A stretch of DNA of 64,000 nt. Origin: Diplonema japonicum (taxonomy: Eukaryota; Euglenozoa; Diplonemea; Diplonemida; Diplonemidae). The notes beneath the pieces were generated by a model that saw only the letters and a list, made by a program, of their open reading frames with translations, was not told the DNA's origin and did not search any database. The stretch lies in the NCBI GenBank assembly GCA_964019335.1, contig OZ025710.1, positions 434,001 through 498,000 on the forward strand, given 5' to 3'. The translations under genes and the position numbers were made by a program. Shown one piece after another: positions 52,138-63,204 of this stretch; within the stretch, counting starts at the first letter, position 1; the number at the start of each line of letters is the position of its first letter.

Positions 52138-55100
52138 ATGCACGCAAAGAAGATCATAGCGTTACTCGTATCTGCGGTTGTCTGTTATGTCCTAGTGACA
52201 AACACAACAAAAATAAGGAAGAACCCCCGTGTTACAAGACCTTTAAGAAGATCCCTCCGAAAGCAGGAGAGGAGCCTGACAGAAGCAGAGCAGGAAAGGT
52301 GCAGTGCCGAGATAGCGGCACTTGAAAGCCTCAACCTCGATTTCACCATCGCCAAGATGCTGTCTGGCACTTCGCTTGCTGTGATGCGAGGCAGCGACAT
52401 TGTGAGCAGCATGCTTCTGTCATCAGGGCTTTGGGAGCAGCAAGAAACAGCGAAGGCTTTCAAAGCATACGATTTAATGCAACAAAAGGAAAGCACCTGC
52501 GCACAGCCCCCCTGTGTGGACAAGGTGTTCCTTGATGTTGGTGCAAACCTCGGGACGTGGACCTTCTACGCCGCGCAACACGGCTACCACACTGTCTCTG
52601 TGGAGGGGTCGCCACCCAACTTCGCACTTCTTCAGCTCAGTAAATGTTTGAACCCTGATTTGGCACCCAGAATCAACCTTATAAATGCTTTTGTGAGCGA
52701 AGGACATGAGCACTGCCTGATTATGTGTGATCTTTCGAATCAGGGCGATGTCATGCTCAACTGCCAAGACCATGAGTGGACTGAACCCGAGATGGTGACA
52801 CACAGGGAAATGCTACGCGTGAAGGAGAGGAGGATGAACGTTCTCCTGACACGCACAATGACAAGGAGGCTGGACGATGTGATTGCTGAGGCACTTGCGG
52901 CCCACCCGAACTTCCCGAATGTGTTCCGTGGGATGAAGATCGACATTGAGAGTTCTGAGCTGATGGCCATGAGGGGAGCACCCAAGCTTCTTGCAGGTCA
53001 AGGGGCTGCTGAGCTTCCCATCATCTTCAGTGAGGTGTGGTATCACATCCGTGGTGGGCCCCAACCTGATGCTTACTTCCAGCTGATGAGGGCAGCTGGT
53101 TACGAACTTCGTGATCCTTCTTGCCTGTGGGTGTGGTTCGCTGAGCAAGATGCAGCCACCCTTGCAAGGATCATGAAGAACGGCATCGAGAACGTGGTAT
53201 GCAGATGGAAAACAAAAAGATCTAAATATTTTTCAGTGCTTCGTCAAGAAGGGTTCGATACCTGCTCCGGTACCTCAGCCACCTCCAGAAGTCGCACTGC
53301 CTCCTCCGGTGGTACCAGCCCCAGTGCCAGTACCAGAGCCAGCCCCAGTACCAGTGCCAGTACCAGTGCCAGCCCCAGTTGTACTTGCTAAACATGAAAG
53401 GCACATCACTGATGCTGAGCGTCAAACGTGCAGCGCAGAGATTGCGGCACTTGTGGGTCTCAACATTGAGTACGCAATTGTCAAGACGCCATTGGGGATC
53501 TCGCTTGCGGTAATGAGAGGCAACGACATAGTGAGCAAGGCACTGCTTGAGTACGGGCAGTGGGAGCACCCTGACACAGTGCAGGCCTTCGAGGCCTACA
53601 ACAGGGCAGTGGAGCACAGAGAGAAAGGTACATGCGCACAGCCCCCCTGTGTGGACAAGGTGTTCCTTGATGTTGGTACAAACCTCGGGACATGGTCTTT
53701 CTATGCAGCACTGCAGGGAATGCACACTGTCTCTGTGGAGGGGTCACCACCCAACTTCGCACTTCTTCAGCTCAGCAAATGTTTGAACCCTGAATTGGCA
53801 CCCAGAATCAACCTAGTGGACAGCTTTGTGAGCGAAGGCTCTGAGTACTGCCTGGTTGTGTGCGACCTTGCGAACCAGGGTGACGTCGCTCTCAACTGCC
53901 AAGCAGAGGAATGGACAGAACCTGCGATCGACAGCTACAAGGCTGAGTTCACGAAGCACGACCGCAACGTGCGGCTGACACGCACCACGACAAAGAGGTT
54001 GGACGACATTGTTGCTCAGGTGTTCCAAGAGCACCCGAACTTCCCGAATGTGTTCCATGGGATGAAGATCGACATTGAAGGGTCTGAGCTGATGGCCATG
54101 AGGGGGTCACCCAAGCTTCTTGCAGGTCAGGGGGCTGCTGAGCTTCCCATCATCTTCAGTGAGGTGTGGTATCAGATCCGTGGTGGGCCCCACCCTGATG
54201 CTTACTTCAAGATGATGAGGGAGGCTGGCTACGAACTCCGCGACCATACTTGTGGCACTGTGTGGCCTGCTGAAAAGGATACGAAAATCGTGACAAGATT
54301 GAGCAGTTCAAACATTGAGAATGTGGTATGAAGCAGAAGAAGAAATAAAACAAACTAACAGTGCTTCGTGAAAAAGGCCGTGTCTGCACGCTTGGCTGGC
54401 CCACCGCTGCCCCCACTGCGTGCCCACGAGAGGCGGATAACTGACGAAGAACGCCAGAGGTGCAGTGCCGAGATAGCGGCACTCGACGAGCTCAGCATCT
54501 CATTCACTGTTGCCAAAGCGGCGATGGGAGCATCCATTGCTGTGATGGCAAGCAATGACATTGTGAGCCAGTTCCTTGTGACATCCGGGAAATGGGAACA
54601 GTCCGAGACCGTGAAAGCCTTCCAGGAATACGATGTCGTTATGCAACAGAAAGCCAAGGGTACCTGCGCACAGCCCCCCTGTGTGGACAAGGTGTTCCTT
54701 GATGTTGGTGCAAACCTCGGGACGTGGACCTTCTACGCAGCACTGCACGGCTACCACACTGTCTCTGTGGAGGGGTCACCACCCAACTTCGCACTTCTTC
54801 AGCTCAGTAAATGTTTGAACCCTGATTTGGCACCCAGAATCAACTTCGTGGACAGCTTTGTGAACGAAGGCTCTGAGCACTGCCTGGTTGTGTGCGACCT
54901 TGCGAACCAAGGCGATGTGACTCTCAACTGCAAAGCAGAGGAATGGACAGAACCTGCCATGACGGCCTACAAGGCTGAGTTCACGAAGCACAACCGCAAC
55001 GTGCGGCTGACACGCACAATGACAAGGCAGCTGGACACCATCATCGCTCAGGTGTTGGAAGAGCACCCGAACTTCCCGAATGTGTTCCATGGGATGAAGA

Positions 55101-55361
55101 TCGACATTGAAGGGTCTGAGCTGATGGCCATGAGGGGAGCACCCAAGCTTCTTGCAGGTCAAGGGGCTGCTGAGCTTCCCATCATCTTCAGTGAGGTGTG
55201 GTATCACATCCGTGGTGGGCCCCAACCTGATGCTTACTTCCAGCTGATGAGGGCAGCTGGCTACGAACTCCGCGACCCTACCTGTAAGAATGTGTGGCCT
55301 GCTGAGCAGGATCCTGCCACGCTCAACAGGATGAAGAGAACACTCATTGAGAATGTGGTAT

Positions 55362-55400
<39 letters not shown>

Positions 55401-55438
55401 TTCAAACAACATAACCATAGTGCTTTGTGAAGAAATAG
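52138..55438 (+). CDS. Triple-module FkbM-type methyltransferase A (four exons, membrane anchored)
   Basis: Exons 52138-53196, 53237-54325, 54362-55357 and 55421-55438 give 1053 residues. Residues 5-22 (IIALLVSAVVCYVLV) form a type II membrane anchor. Each module has a leader helix (ERHITDAERQTCSAEIAAL type), then CAQPPCVDKVFLDVGANLGTW (SAM motif I), VSVEGSPPNFALLQLSK (acidic SAM contact) and CDLxNQGDV. Each ends with GMKIDIExSELMAMRG (FkbM signature) and a C-terminal IFSEVWYxIRGGPxPDAYF. Modules are joined by Pro-rich linkers, the one at 53255-53390 being a VP/AP repeat. FkbM enzymes O-methylate sugars or polyketides; the anchor suggests action in the secretory pathway on glycans, which is inference. 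All junctions read NV then CFVK. The last exon adds only CFVKK and a stop. Confidence 0.85.
53197..53236 (+). other. Intron 1 of FkbM gene A (40 nt)
   Basis: GTATGC...TTTCAG, phase 0, between NV and CFVKK. Removing it links module 1 in frame to the Pro-rich linker of module 2. Confidence 0.85.
54326..54361 (+). other. Intron 2 of FkbM gene A (36 nt)
   Basis: GTATGA...TAACAG, phase 0, same position as the other five. An in-frame TGA follows the donor directly if the intron is kept. Confidence 0.85.
55358..55420 (+). other. Intron 3 of FkbM gene A (63 nt)
   Basis: GTATG followed by a T-run of about 35, ending ACCATAG, phase 0. It precedes a mini-exon TGC TTT GTG AAG AAA TAG. Confidence 0.8.
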
Positions 55439-56283
55439 GCATGGTTGGCATAAAAGAGTTAAGGAGCTTAAAGGGAGATAAAAGGTAGCGAAGAGAGGTG
55501 AAGATTTAAAAAAAAAAAAAAAAAAAAAGAAACTCTTCGTGTTGTGCTATTGCACGCTGAAGAAAGGAAGAAGATTCGTGCTATCTGGGAGGGGGGAAGG
55601 AGATCTTTAGTTTAATAGTTAGCCCTTCTTCTCACAAAGGCAGGGGGGGGATTGATAAGTTTCGGTGAACGGGTGGGTGCTCACCGTGAAAAAAGAAAAG
55701 AAAAGAAAAAAAGAATACTGTAAAATTTCTTAAGCTTGTCCTGGTTACTACTCATTCTTGTTTCTTTACTTCGCAGGAGGCTGTGCTCATGCGGAATTGT
55801 CGCTTATCTTTACTTTGAGTTTACTCCCCCCCAAGGGGTAAACTCTTAGGGCTCAAAATCTTTTTAAGGAATGCTACATCAAGAACGTAGGTCCACTGCA
55901 GGGATAAAAAATAAAATAAAAAAAGAGAGAAAAAAAAAAAAACTTTCAATTCATTTACACGTCCTACAGAACTTTATTCTAATGACCCTTTCCTGCCCTC
56001 AAAAAAAGAAAGAAAAAAAAAAAAAAAGAAAAAGAAAAGGAAAAAAGAACCCCGGACTATTTGACACTGAATAGTCTTCTCTTTGAGGCGGCAGGTATTC
56101 GGCTACAAGAAAAAAAAGGAAGAAAAAAAAAGGAAAAGACGAGAACAGGTGGACCGTAATTTGAATTTTCACATTAAAAGGGGGGAGAGGAGCCAGGGAA
56201 ACTTTTTCTACTATAGGAGAAGAGCTGGTTTCGCGTTTAAAAATATGTTCTTTTTTTATTTAAATTTATTTTTTTTTATTTGC

Positions 56284-56368
56284 CGCTCATATCTCTATAT
56301 TTGCTGAAAGCATCTATTTTGTGACAGGATGATGGAGAATTGGCCTATTTGCATCGGAGATATGAGCG
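56284..56368. ncRNA. Candidate hairpin RNA or foldback sequence
   Basis: A perfect 12-bp inverted repeat (CGCTCATATCTC at 56284-56295 and its complement at 56357-56368) closes a 61-nt loop of normal composition, followed by an A-run of about 16. The loop holds CTGA and ATGATGG near its middle, loosely like D'/C' boxes, but proper terminal C and D boxes are not visible. It is therefore only a candidate. Confidence 0.3.
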
Positions 56369-57109
56369 ACAAAAAAAAAAAAAAAACTTTTAATGAGGTT
56401 TACAGTATTTCTAATTTTTATTTCTTTCCCCTTTTTTGCAAGAAAGCCATGTGAGTTACGGGTTATAAAGAGGCAACTGTAGTGGCAATTTGTTGCTTAA
56501 CCTGTGGCCGGTTCTACCGGCCTTATACAAATAACTAGTGCCGGCTTGTCTTCCCCCCCCCTTTTTTTTTCCTTCCCCCCTGCCGCGCTCGCAAACAAGC
56601 CTGTCATTTTCCTTCTCGCCCTTCTACCTTTTGTCATCATCTGGGTAGCCTGGGTCTTTAACACTGCGGGTTAGAATTTTTTTTTCTCATTTTTTAACTT
56701 AATTTTTTTCATTTTCTCATTCTCTTTGTTTTTTTTATTCTCCCCCCCCCCCCCAGGCTGGATTGTCTTTTTATTTCAAGTTAATTCAAGTTTTTTTCTT
56801 CTCTCCATGCCCTTTGTCGTTCCCCCCCCCCCTTTTTTTTGCGCTGTTAAGAATTGCTGAAAGTCAAATCGAAAACTGGGCAAGTCCTCAACGAATTGTT
56901 GCGCGAAACGAAAATTCAGACTTGCCCCTCCCCTTTATGAAAAACGGCTAGCACCAGTGATCAATAGGCAGCAGCTGGGGAGTTTTTTTTTTTTTTTTTT
57001 TTTTTTTTTGGTGTAAAATTGTCGATTGTCACCACCAATACCGACAATTTGCCTCCAATAAAAGCCCAGTGATGCTGCAAAGAAGAAAAAGTAGCCACGT
57101 TACGGTGAG

Positions 57110-57193
57110 TTTGTTTTTGCAATTCTTCTTCTTTTTTTTTTTTTCTTCTCGTCCCTCCTTCTTCCTCCTTCGCTTCTCCCCCACCACACACAG
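57110..57193 (+). promoter_or_regulatory. Candidate trans-splice acceptor before FkbM gene B
   Basis: About 80 bases of T then C/T-rich sequence ending CACACAG at 57187-57193, 13 bases before the ATG at 57206. Confidence 0.5.
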
Positions 57194-57205
57194 GGGGATA
57201 TAAAG

Positions 57206-60200
57206 ATGCGTTCAAAATGGATAATAGGCGCTGTTGTAGTTTCTGCGGTCTTCTTCATCTTGCTATCCAATCCCGGTGTGAAGGCAAGGTACGCGGCGAG
57301 AAATATAGTGAAGCAGCAACACTCGACAAGCAAGAAACGGAATCGAGAGAGAGACCTAACGGATGAAGAGCAGCAGAGGTGCTCCGCGGAGATCAACAGA
57401 TTGGAAGACATGAAAGTGCAGTTCGCAATAGCCACCACAATTACTGATGTTTCGCTTGCTGTGATGGCAAGCCGTGACCTTGTCAGCAACAACCTCCTAG
57501 ACCACGGGCAGTGGGAGCACCACGAAACCGTGACCTCCATCAAGGCCTATGAGGCAGCAATGCAACAGCAGGCGAAGGGTACCTGCGCACAGCCCCCCTG
57601 TGTGGACAAGGTGTTCCTTGATGTTGGTGTAAACCTTGGATCATGGACCTTCTACGCAGCGCAAGAAGGCTACCACACTGTCTCTGTGGAGGGGTCGCCA
57701 CCCAACTTCGCACTTCTTCAGCTCAGCAAATGTTTGAACCCTGTATTAGCACCCAGAATCAACTTAGTGGAGAGCTTTGTGAATGAAGGCTCTGAGCACT
57801 GCCTGGTTGTGTGCGACCTTGCGAACCAAGGCGATGTGAGTCTGAACTGCAAAGCAGAGGAATGGACAGAACCTGCCATGACGGCCTACAAGGCTGAGTT
57901 CACGAAGCACAACCGCAACGTGCGGCTGACACGCACAATGACAAGGAAACTAGATGATGTGATTGCCGAGGCACTTGCGGCCCACCCGAACTTCCCGAAT
58001 GTGTTCCATGGGGTGAAGATCGACATTGAAGGGTCTGAGCTGATGGCCATGAGGGGAGCACCCAAGCTTCTTGCAGGTCAAGGGGCTGCTGAGCTTCCCA
58101 TCATCTTCAGTGAGGTGTGGTATCACATCCGTGGTGGGCCCCACCCTGATGCCTACTTCCAGCTGATGAGGGCAGCTGGTTACGAACTCCGCGACCCTAC
58201 CTGCCAGCATGTGTGGCCTGCCGAGCAAGACGCAGAGGCTGTCACTCGGTTAAGCACTACGAACATCGAGAATGTGGTATGTGAATGGTAAACAAAAAAT
58301 CGATAACTAACAGTGTTTCATGAAGCAGCGCCTTCCCGCGACCGTGGCGGTCGTTCCTCTGACTCCACCACCCACTCTACCTCCCGCACTCCCCAGACCA
58401 AGGCATCCTCTTAGGAGGCACGAGAGGTACATTACGGACGAAGAGCTTCAGAGGTGCAATGTAGAGATCGCGGCACTCGACGCGCTCAAAATTGACTTCG
58501 CCATCGCCAAGATGGTGACAGGAGCCTCGTTAGCTGTGATGCGAGGCAGCGACATTGTGAGTGGCATGCTTCTATCATCCGGCACGTGGGAACATTCTGA
58601 GACCGTGAAAGCCTTCCAAGCATACGACAGACTTATGCAACAGAAAGCCAAGGGTACCTGCGCACAGCCCCCCTGTGTGGACAAGGTGTTCCTTGACATT
58701 GGTACAAACCTCGGGACATGGTCTTTCTACGCAGCACTGCAGGGAATGCACACTGTCTCTGTGGAGGGGTCACCACCCAACTTCGCACTTCTTCAGCTCA
58801 GCAAATGTTTGAACCCTCTATTGGCACCCAGAATCAACCTTATACATGCTTTTGTGAGCGAAGGCTCTGAGTACTGCCTGATTATGTGTGATCTTTCGAA
58901 TCAGGGCGACATCATGCTCAACTGCCAAGACCATGAGTGGACGGAACCCGAGTTGACGGCACACAGGGAAATGCTACGCGTGAAGGAGGGCAGGAAGAAC
59001 GTTCTCCTGACACGCACAATGACAAGGAGGCTGGACGATGTGGTTGCCGAGGCACTTGCGGCCCACCCGAACTTCCCGAATGTGTTCCATGGGATGAAGA
59101 TCGACATTGAGAGTTCTGAGCTGATGGCCATGAGGGGGTCACCCAAGCTTCTTGGAGGGCAGGGAGCTGCTGAGCTTCCCGTCATCTTCAGTGAGGTGTG
59201 GTGGGAGATCCGTGGTGGGCCCCACCCTGATGCTTACTTCCAGCTGATGAGGGCTCATGGCTACGACCTTCGTGACCCCACCTGTCAGCATGCGTGGCCT
59301 GCGACGCAAGATGCAGCCGTGGTCGCAAGGTTGGGGAGAACGCGTATGGAGAACTTGGTATGGTAGTGATGTTCTTCCCAAAAATAAAAATAAAAATAAA
59401 AATAGTGCTTCGTGAAGTTGGGCGTGGCAGCAACGACACCCCTCGTTCCTGCCCCCGTAGTCCCCGTCCCCGTCCCCATCCCGCCCCCTGTCCCAGTGCC
59501 CACACCACGGATCCATCTGCAACGACATGAAAGGCTCTTGACCGACGAAGAACGTCAAACGTGCAGCGCAGAGATCGCAGCACTCGACGAGCTCAAGATC
59601 ACCTATGCCATCGCCAAGATGACAACAGGTGTGTCCCTTGCCGTGATCCGAGGCAGCGACATTGTGAGTGGCGTACTTCTGACAAGCGGCCTTTGGGAAA
59701 ACGCAGAGATGATACAAGCCTTCCAGGCCTACAACAGGATCATGCAGCACAATCCAAATGGCACCTGCGCACAGCCCCCCTGTGTGGACAAGGTGTTCCT
59801 TGATGTTGGTGCAAACCTCGGGACGTGGACCGTCTACGCGGCACTGCACGGCTACCACACTGTCTCTGTGGAGGGGTCACCACCCAACTTCGCACTTCTT
59901 CAGCTCAGCAAATGTTTGAACCCTCTATTGGCACCCAGAATCAACCTTATACATGCTTTTGTGAGCGAAGGCTCTGAGCACTGCCTGATTATGTGCGATC
60001 TTTCGAATCAGGGCGACATCATGCTCAACTGCCAAGACCATGAGTGGACTGAACCCGAGATGGTGGTGCACAGGGAAATGCTACGCGTGAAGGAGGGCAG
60101 GAGGAACGTTCTCCTTAAACCCACAGTGACAAGGAGGCTGGACGATGTGATTGCTGAGGCACTTGCGGCCCACCCGAACTTCCCGAATGTGTTCCATGGG

Positions 60201-60536
60201 ATGAAGATCGACATTGAGAGTTCTGAGCTGATGGCCATGAGGGGGTCACCCAAGCTTCTTGGAGGGCAGGGGGCTGCTGAGCTTCCCGTCATCTTCAGTG
60301 AGGTGTGGTATCAGATCCGTGGTGGGCCCCACCCTGATGCTTACTTCCAGCTGATGAGGGCTCATGGCTACGAACTCCGCGACACCACTTGTCAGAATGT
60401 GTCACCTGCAGAGCAGGACAGGGCTGCGGTTGCCAGAATACAAAGGCACAGAATAGAGAATGTGGTATGCATAAGAGTGTTTCTGATCATAAACAATACA
60501 TCACAGTGTTTCGTCAAAAGCAAGCCTGTGCCATAG
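57206..60536 (+). CDS. Triple-module FkbM-type methyltransferase B (four exons, membrane anchored)
   Basis: Exons 57206-58276, 58314-59357, 59406-60464 and 60507-60536 give 1067 residues. The anchor is IIGAVVVSAVFFILL (about 6-20). It has three modules with the same motifs as gene A: FLDVGVNLGSW, FLDIGTNLGTW and FLDVGANLGTW for motif I, and IDIEGSE in module 1 but IDIESSE in modules 2 and 3. Linkers are Pro-rich (PLTPPPTLPPALPRP; VPAPVVPVPVPIPPPVPVP). The last exon adds CFVKSKPVP and a stop. It is a close paralogue of gene A in head-to-tail tandem. Whether all modules are active cannot be judged, since motif I is intact in each. Confidence 0.85.
58277..58313 (+). other. Intron 1 of FkbM gene B (37 nt)
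   Basis: GTATGTG...TAACAG, phase 0, between NV and CFMK; a TAA lies in frame inside it. Confidence 0.85.
59358..59405 (+). other. Intron 2 of FkbM gene B (48 nt)
   Basis: GTATGG...AAATAG, phase 0, between NL and CFVK; it contains (AAAAT) repeats and an in-frame TAG right after the donor. Confidence 0.85.
60465..60506 (+). other. Intron 3 of FkbM gene B (42 nt)
   Basis: GTATGC...TCACAG, phase 0. Its length is a multiple of three and it has no stop, so it could be kept without breaking the protein; it is identified by position and ends shared with the other five. Confidence 0.75.
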
Positions 60537-61427
60537 CGAAGCAAGGTCGATGTTAGGCATTTTATTATTATAATTATGGTTTTTTTTTCTTTTTTTTTTC
60601 TTTCTTCTCTTTCTTTACTGGAACAAGTATATACTTTGGAAAATTGTTCCAACTCTTCTTTTTAGCACGAACAACAAATAGAAAGAACTGCAACTTGCCA
60701 AGTAGCCTCGGGATCAGCTGTCTTGTGCCTGCCCCCCCCCACTTTTTTTCCAACTCGTGCAAGTCGCGAGGTGTGGGGGGCCCTCCTACTCTTTTTCTTC
60801 ATCCCTTTTCACCGTAACACACTTGCAACTAAACCTCCCTTCCCCTTTTTTTTTTCTTTTTTTTTTTTTCTTTTTTTTGCCGACTGTTTCCGAAAGGGTG
60901 AAATGCAGATCCGTCACGTTTTAGTTTTGATCCATTATGTGTGGTTTTTCTTTCTTCCTCCCCCCCCCCCCCCCCCGGTTTTTTCCGTTTGGTGATTTCC
61001 CTTAGTCCTGTGTGCAGCAAGCAGTTAGGGGAGCCCGCAGTCCGCAGTCCGCGTGGTTATTTTACCTGTTTACGTTGAGTCTTAAACAGAGGGGCAGAGG
61101 GAAACTTCTGCGCATAGAATCTATTTTAACCATTGAAGGACGAAGCACTAGATATCTAGCGATCAAAAAAAATTAACCCGGGTCTGCGGTATAATGTAAA
61201 TATGTTTTTTTTTTTTTGTTTACTTGAACAAGAAAGAGCAGTGGTAGCATTGTTGGGCTTATCTTTTTCTACAGGGTAATCCCTGGCTGTTCAATCGACA
61301 ATCAATCGACTCTTTTTTTCGGGAGTTTTTTTTAAATATGCTCCTGGACGTGATAACGGGAAATCTTTTGAATGGATAAAATTATGGAACTCCCCCCACC
61401 AACAAAAAAATACGGGTATTTTTTTTT

Positions 61428-61461
<34 letters not shown>

Positions 61462-61782
61462 AACGCTCCATCCTTGAAAACCCCGGCTCGTGTCAAATTA
61501 CAACAAAAAAAAGGGGAGGGAACAGAAAACGAGAAACGACAGCATTAAATTGAATAATAAAAATAAAAAAGCGAAAACCGAACAAATGAAAAAAAAAAAA
61601 TTACATTTATTAAATGGACCACCCCGGGAGAGAGGGGGGGGTCGGGAGGGCACCAGCTTCTTGGCCTTTTTCTTCTTCTTGTGTACGGTCAGTTTGTCCC
61701 ATTGTTTTCCTTTTCTCCCCCCCCCCCCCCAGGGTTGTTGCTGTTGATGGCTGCTGCACGGGAGTTATCAAAGCAGCCGCCA

Positions 61783-61813
<31 letters not shown>

Positions 61814-62187
61814 CTTTTTGTTTCCCCCCCTACTTTTTACCTCAACTGGAACCCCGAACAAACGCCCTAGTGTGTTACGTTAGATACCGGGAAAAAAAAG
61901 GGGGGGGGGGAAGGAATTTTTTTTGAAAGTTCTGTTATTCTATTTTGTGGCCTCAAGGAATGAGATACAACGAAAAAAAAAAAGAAGAAAAAAACCCGTT
62001 GATTTACGGACCCACTTGCTTAAGGCGGCAACAAAATTGCCCACACACAGCAAGCCTTGCCGTGTTGTTCTTGCTTGTCTCTTGAATGTCACCTCTGTTA
62101 ACAAGCAGCACTCTTGTGTCCCACCTACGCACAATGCCAAAAAAAAAAAAAAAAAAAATAAAAAAAAGGAAAAAATAAAAAAAAAAA
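60537..62187. other. Intergenic region after FkbM gene B
   Basis: A 1.65-kb homopolymer-rich stretch, no credible gene. It has C-runs near 60960 and 61719 and T-runs near 61421-61461 and 61786-61813. An A-rich leader ends at the ATG 62188. Confidence 0.6.
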
Positions 62188-63204
62188 ATGCCGCGCCCCC
62201 CAACACAAGCCCTCGTAGCTGCTGTACTGGCTCTTACTATGTTCATGTACATAAGCGGCACTTCGGATAGGTTCATGCCTTGCAAGCCTGTTCCACCCCC
62301 GAAGCACGAGCCCGTCCCGACACTCACAACAGGGCCGCAAGGGATCCTTCCCGTCTTCCAAGCGGAGCCCGACCTGACCCTGTTCAGGTCCAGGCTGTGC
62401 TCCTACACTCACGCATCACAGGAATGGGTCACCGCGTACATCAACAACATGGGCGACGGCCCCAACAGGCTGCACAGGAAGCAGTGGGAGTTCGCCGTCA
62501 TCGTCGAAGCACTCGACAAGCTTCGAATGTTGGGACCGAACAAGATAGGGCTTGGGTTCGCTGTTGGGCAGGAACCCCTGGCGAGGTACTTCGTGAAGCG
62601 AGGGTCTTCGGTCACCGTCTCCGACATGCCTTTGCAAGGGAACTTCAGGAAGGAGTGGGCATCAACAGGCCAGCACGCTAACGAACTGGAGTACACGTTC
62701 AGGCCTGGTATTGTGACGCTGGAGGAGTACAAAATGAGAGCTAACTTCGAACCGATTGACATGAACAACATCCCGAAGCACCTGCTGCAAGGTCACTACG
62801 ACTTCATATGGTCATGCGGGTCACTGGAGCACGTTGGGGTCGGGCAGGCGTCGCTGCAGTTCATCATCAACTCCCTGGACGCACTCAAGGTGGGTGGTGT
62901 CGCTGCACACACCACAGAGTTTCTGTTGAACAGCCAGTCCACTTTCGAAGCCCCTGGGCTGAACTTCTTCACTGAGCAGGAGATGCAAGACTGGGCCACC
63001 GTCCTCCGGGAGCTTGGGCACACAGTAGTCCCACTGGAGTTCGCAGCGGGGACCACCTTTGACGTGGACTCTCTAAAAGACCATCGCTACAGCAACCACA
63101 TCCAAGTAAAGGACATGCACACTATTCACACATCAGTCAGCTTCATCGTTATTAAAGGAAAGCCCACTGGGAAACATGTGCCCCTGCCGAGAAGGCGGAA
63201 GTGA
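62188..63204 (+). CDS. Membrane-anchored methyltransferase-like protein
   Basis: A 338-residue protein. It has an N-terminal anchor or signal (ALVAAVLALTMFMYI, about 8-22), then a Pro-rich stem (KPVPPPKHEPVP). The fold looks like a class I SAM-dependent methyltransferase. IGLGFAVGQEPLARYF (about 118-133) stands for motif I, VTVSDMP for the acidic strand-2 end, YDFIWSCGSLEHVG (about 207-220) for motif II, and ALKVGGVAAHTTEF for the next strand. Motif I lacks the classic GxGxG and is G-F-A-V-G, so SAM binding is likely but not certain. It is distinct from the FkbM modules in sequence but shares the anchor plus Pro-rich stem plan, consistent with a role in the same compartment. Confidence 0.7.
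   Translation: MPRPPTQALVAAVLALTMFMYISGTSDRFMPCKPVPPPKHEPVPTLTTGPQGILPVFQAEPDLTLFRSRLCSYTHASQEWVTAYINNMGDGPNRLHRKQWEFAVIVEALDKLRMLGPNKIGLGFAVGQEPLARYFVKRGSSVTVSDMPLQGNFRKEWASTGQHANELEYTFRPGIVTLEEYKMRANFEPIDMNNIPKHLLQGHYDFIWSCGSLEHVGVGQASLQFIINSLDALKVGGVAAHTTEFLLNSQSTFEAPGLNFFTEQEMQDWATVLRELGHTVVPLEFAAGTTFDVDSLKDHRYSNHIQVKDMHTIHTSVSFIVIKGKPTGKHVPLPRRRK

Larger units (their letters stand above)
55439..57205. other. Intergenic region between the two FkbM genes
   Basis: A 1.77-kb stretch with no credible gene; short ORFs are Lys- or Phe-rich. It contains A- and T-runs, a candidate structured RNA (56284-56368) and a small GGCCGG...CCGGCC hairpin near 56504-56521. Confidence 0.6.

Noticed and set aside
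56284-56368. Box C/D snoRNA
   Set aside because: CTGA and ATGATGG occur mid-loop, but terminal C and D boxes next to the closing stem are missing.
61210-61320. Possible second relic of the retroelement terminal repeat
   Set aside because: Only short AT-rich words (TTTGTTTACTTG, CAATCGACTCTTTTT) match and the middle blocks are missing, so chance cannot be excluded.
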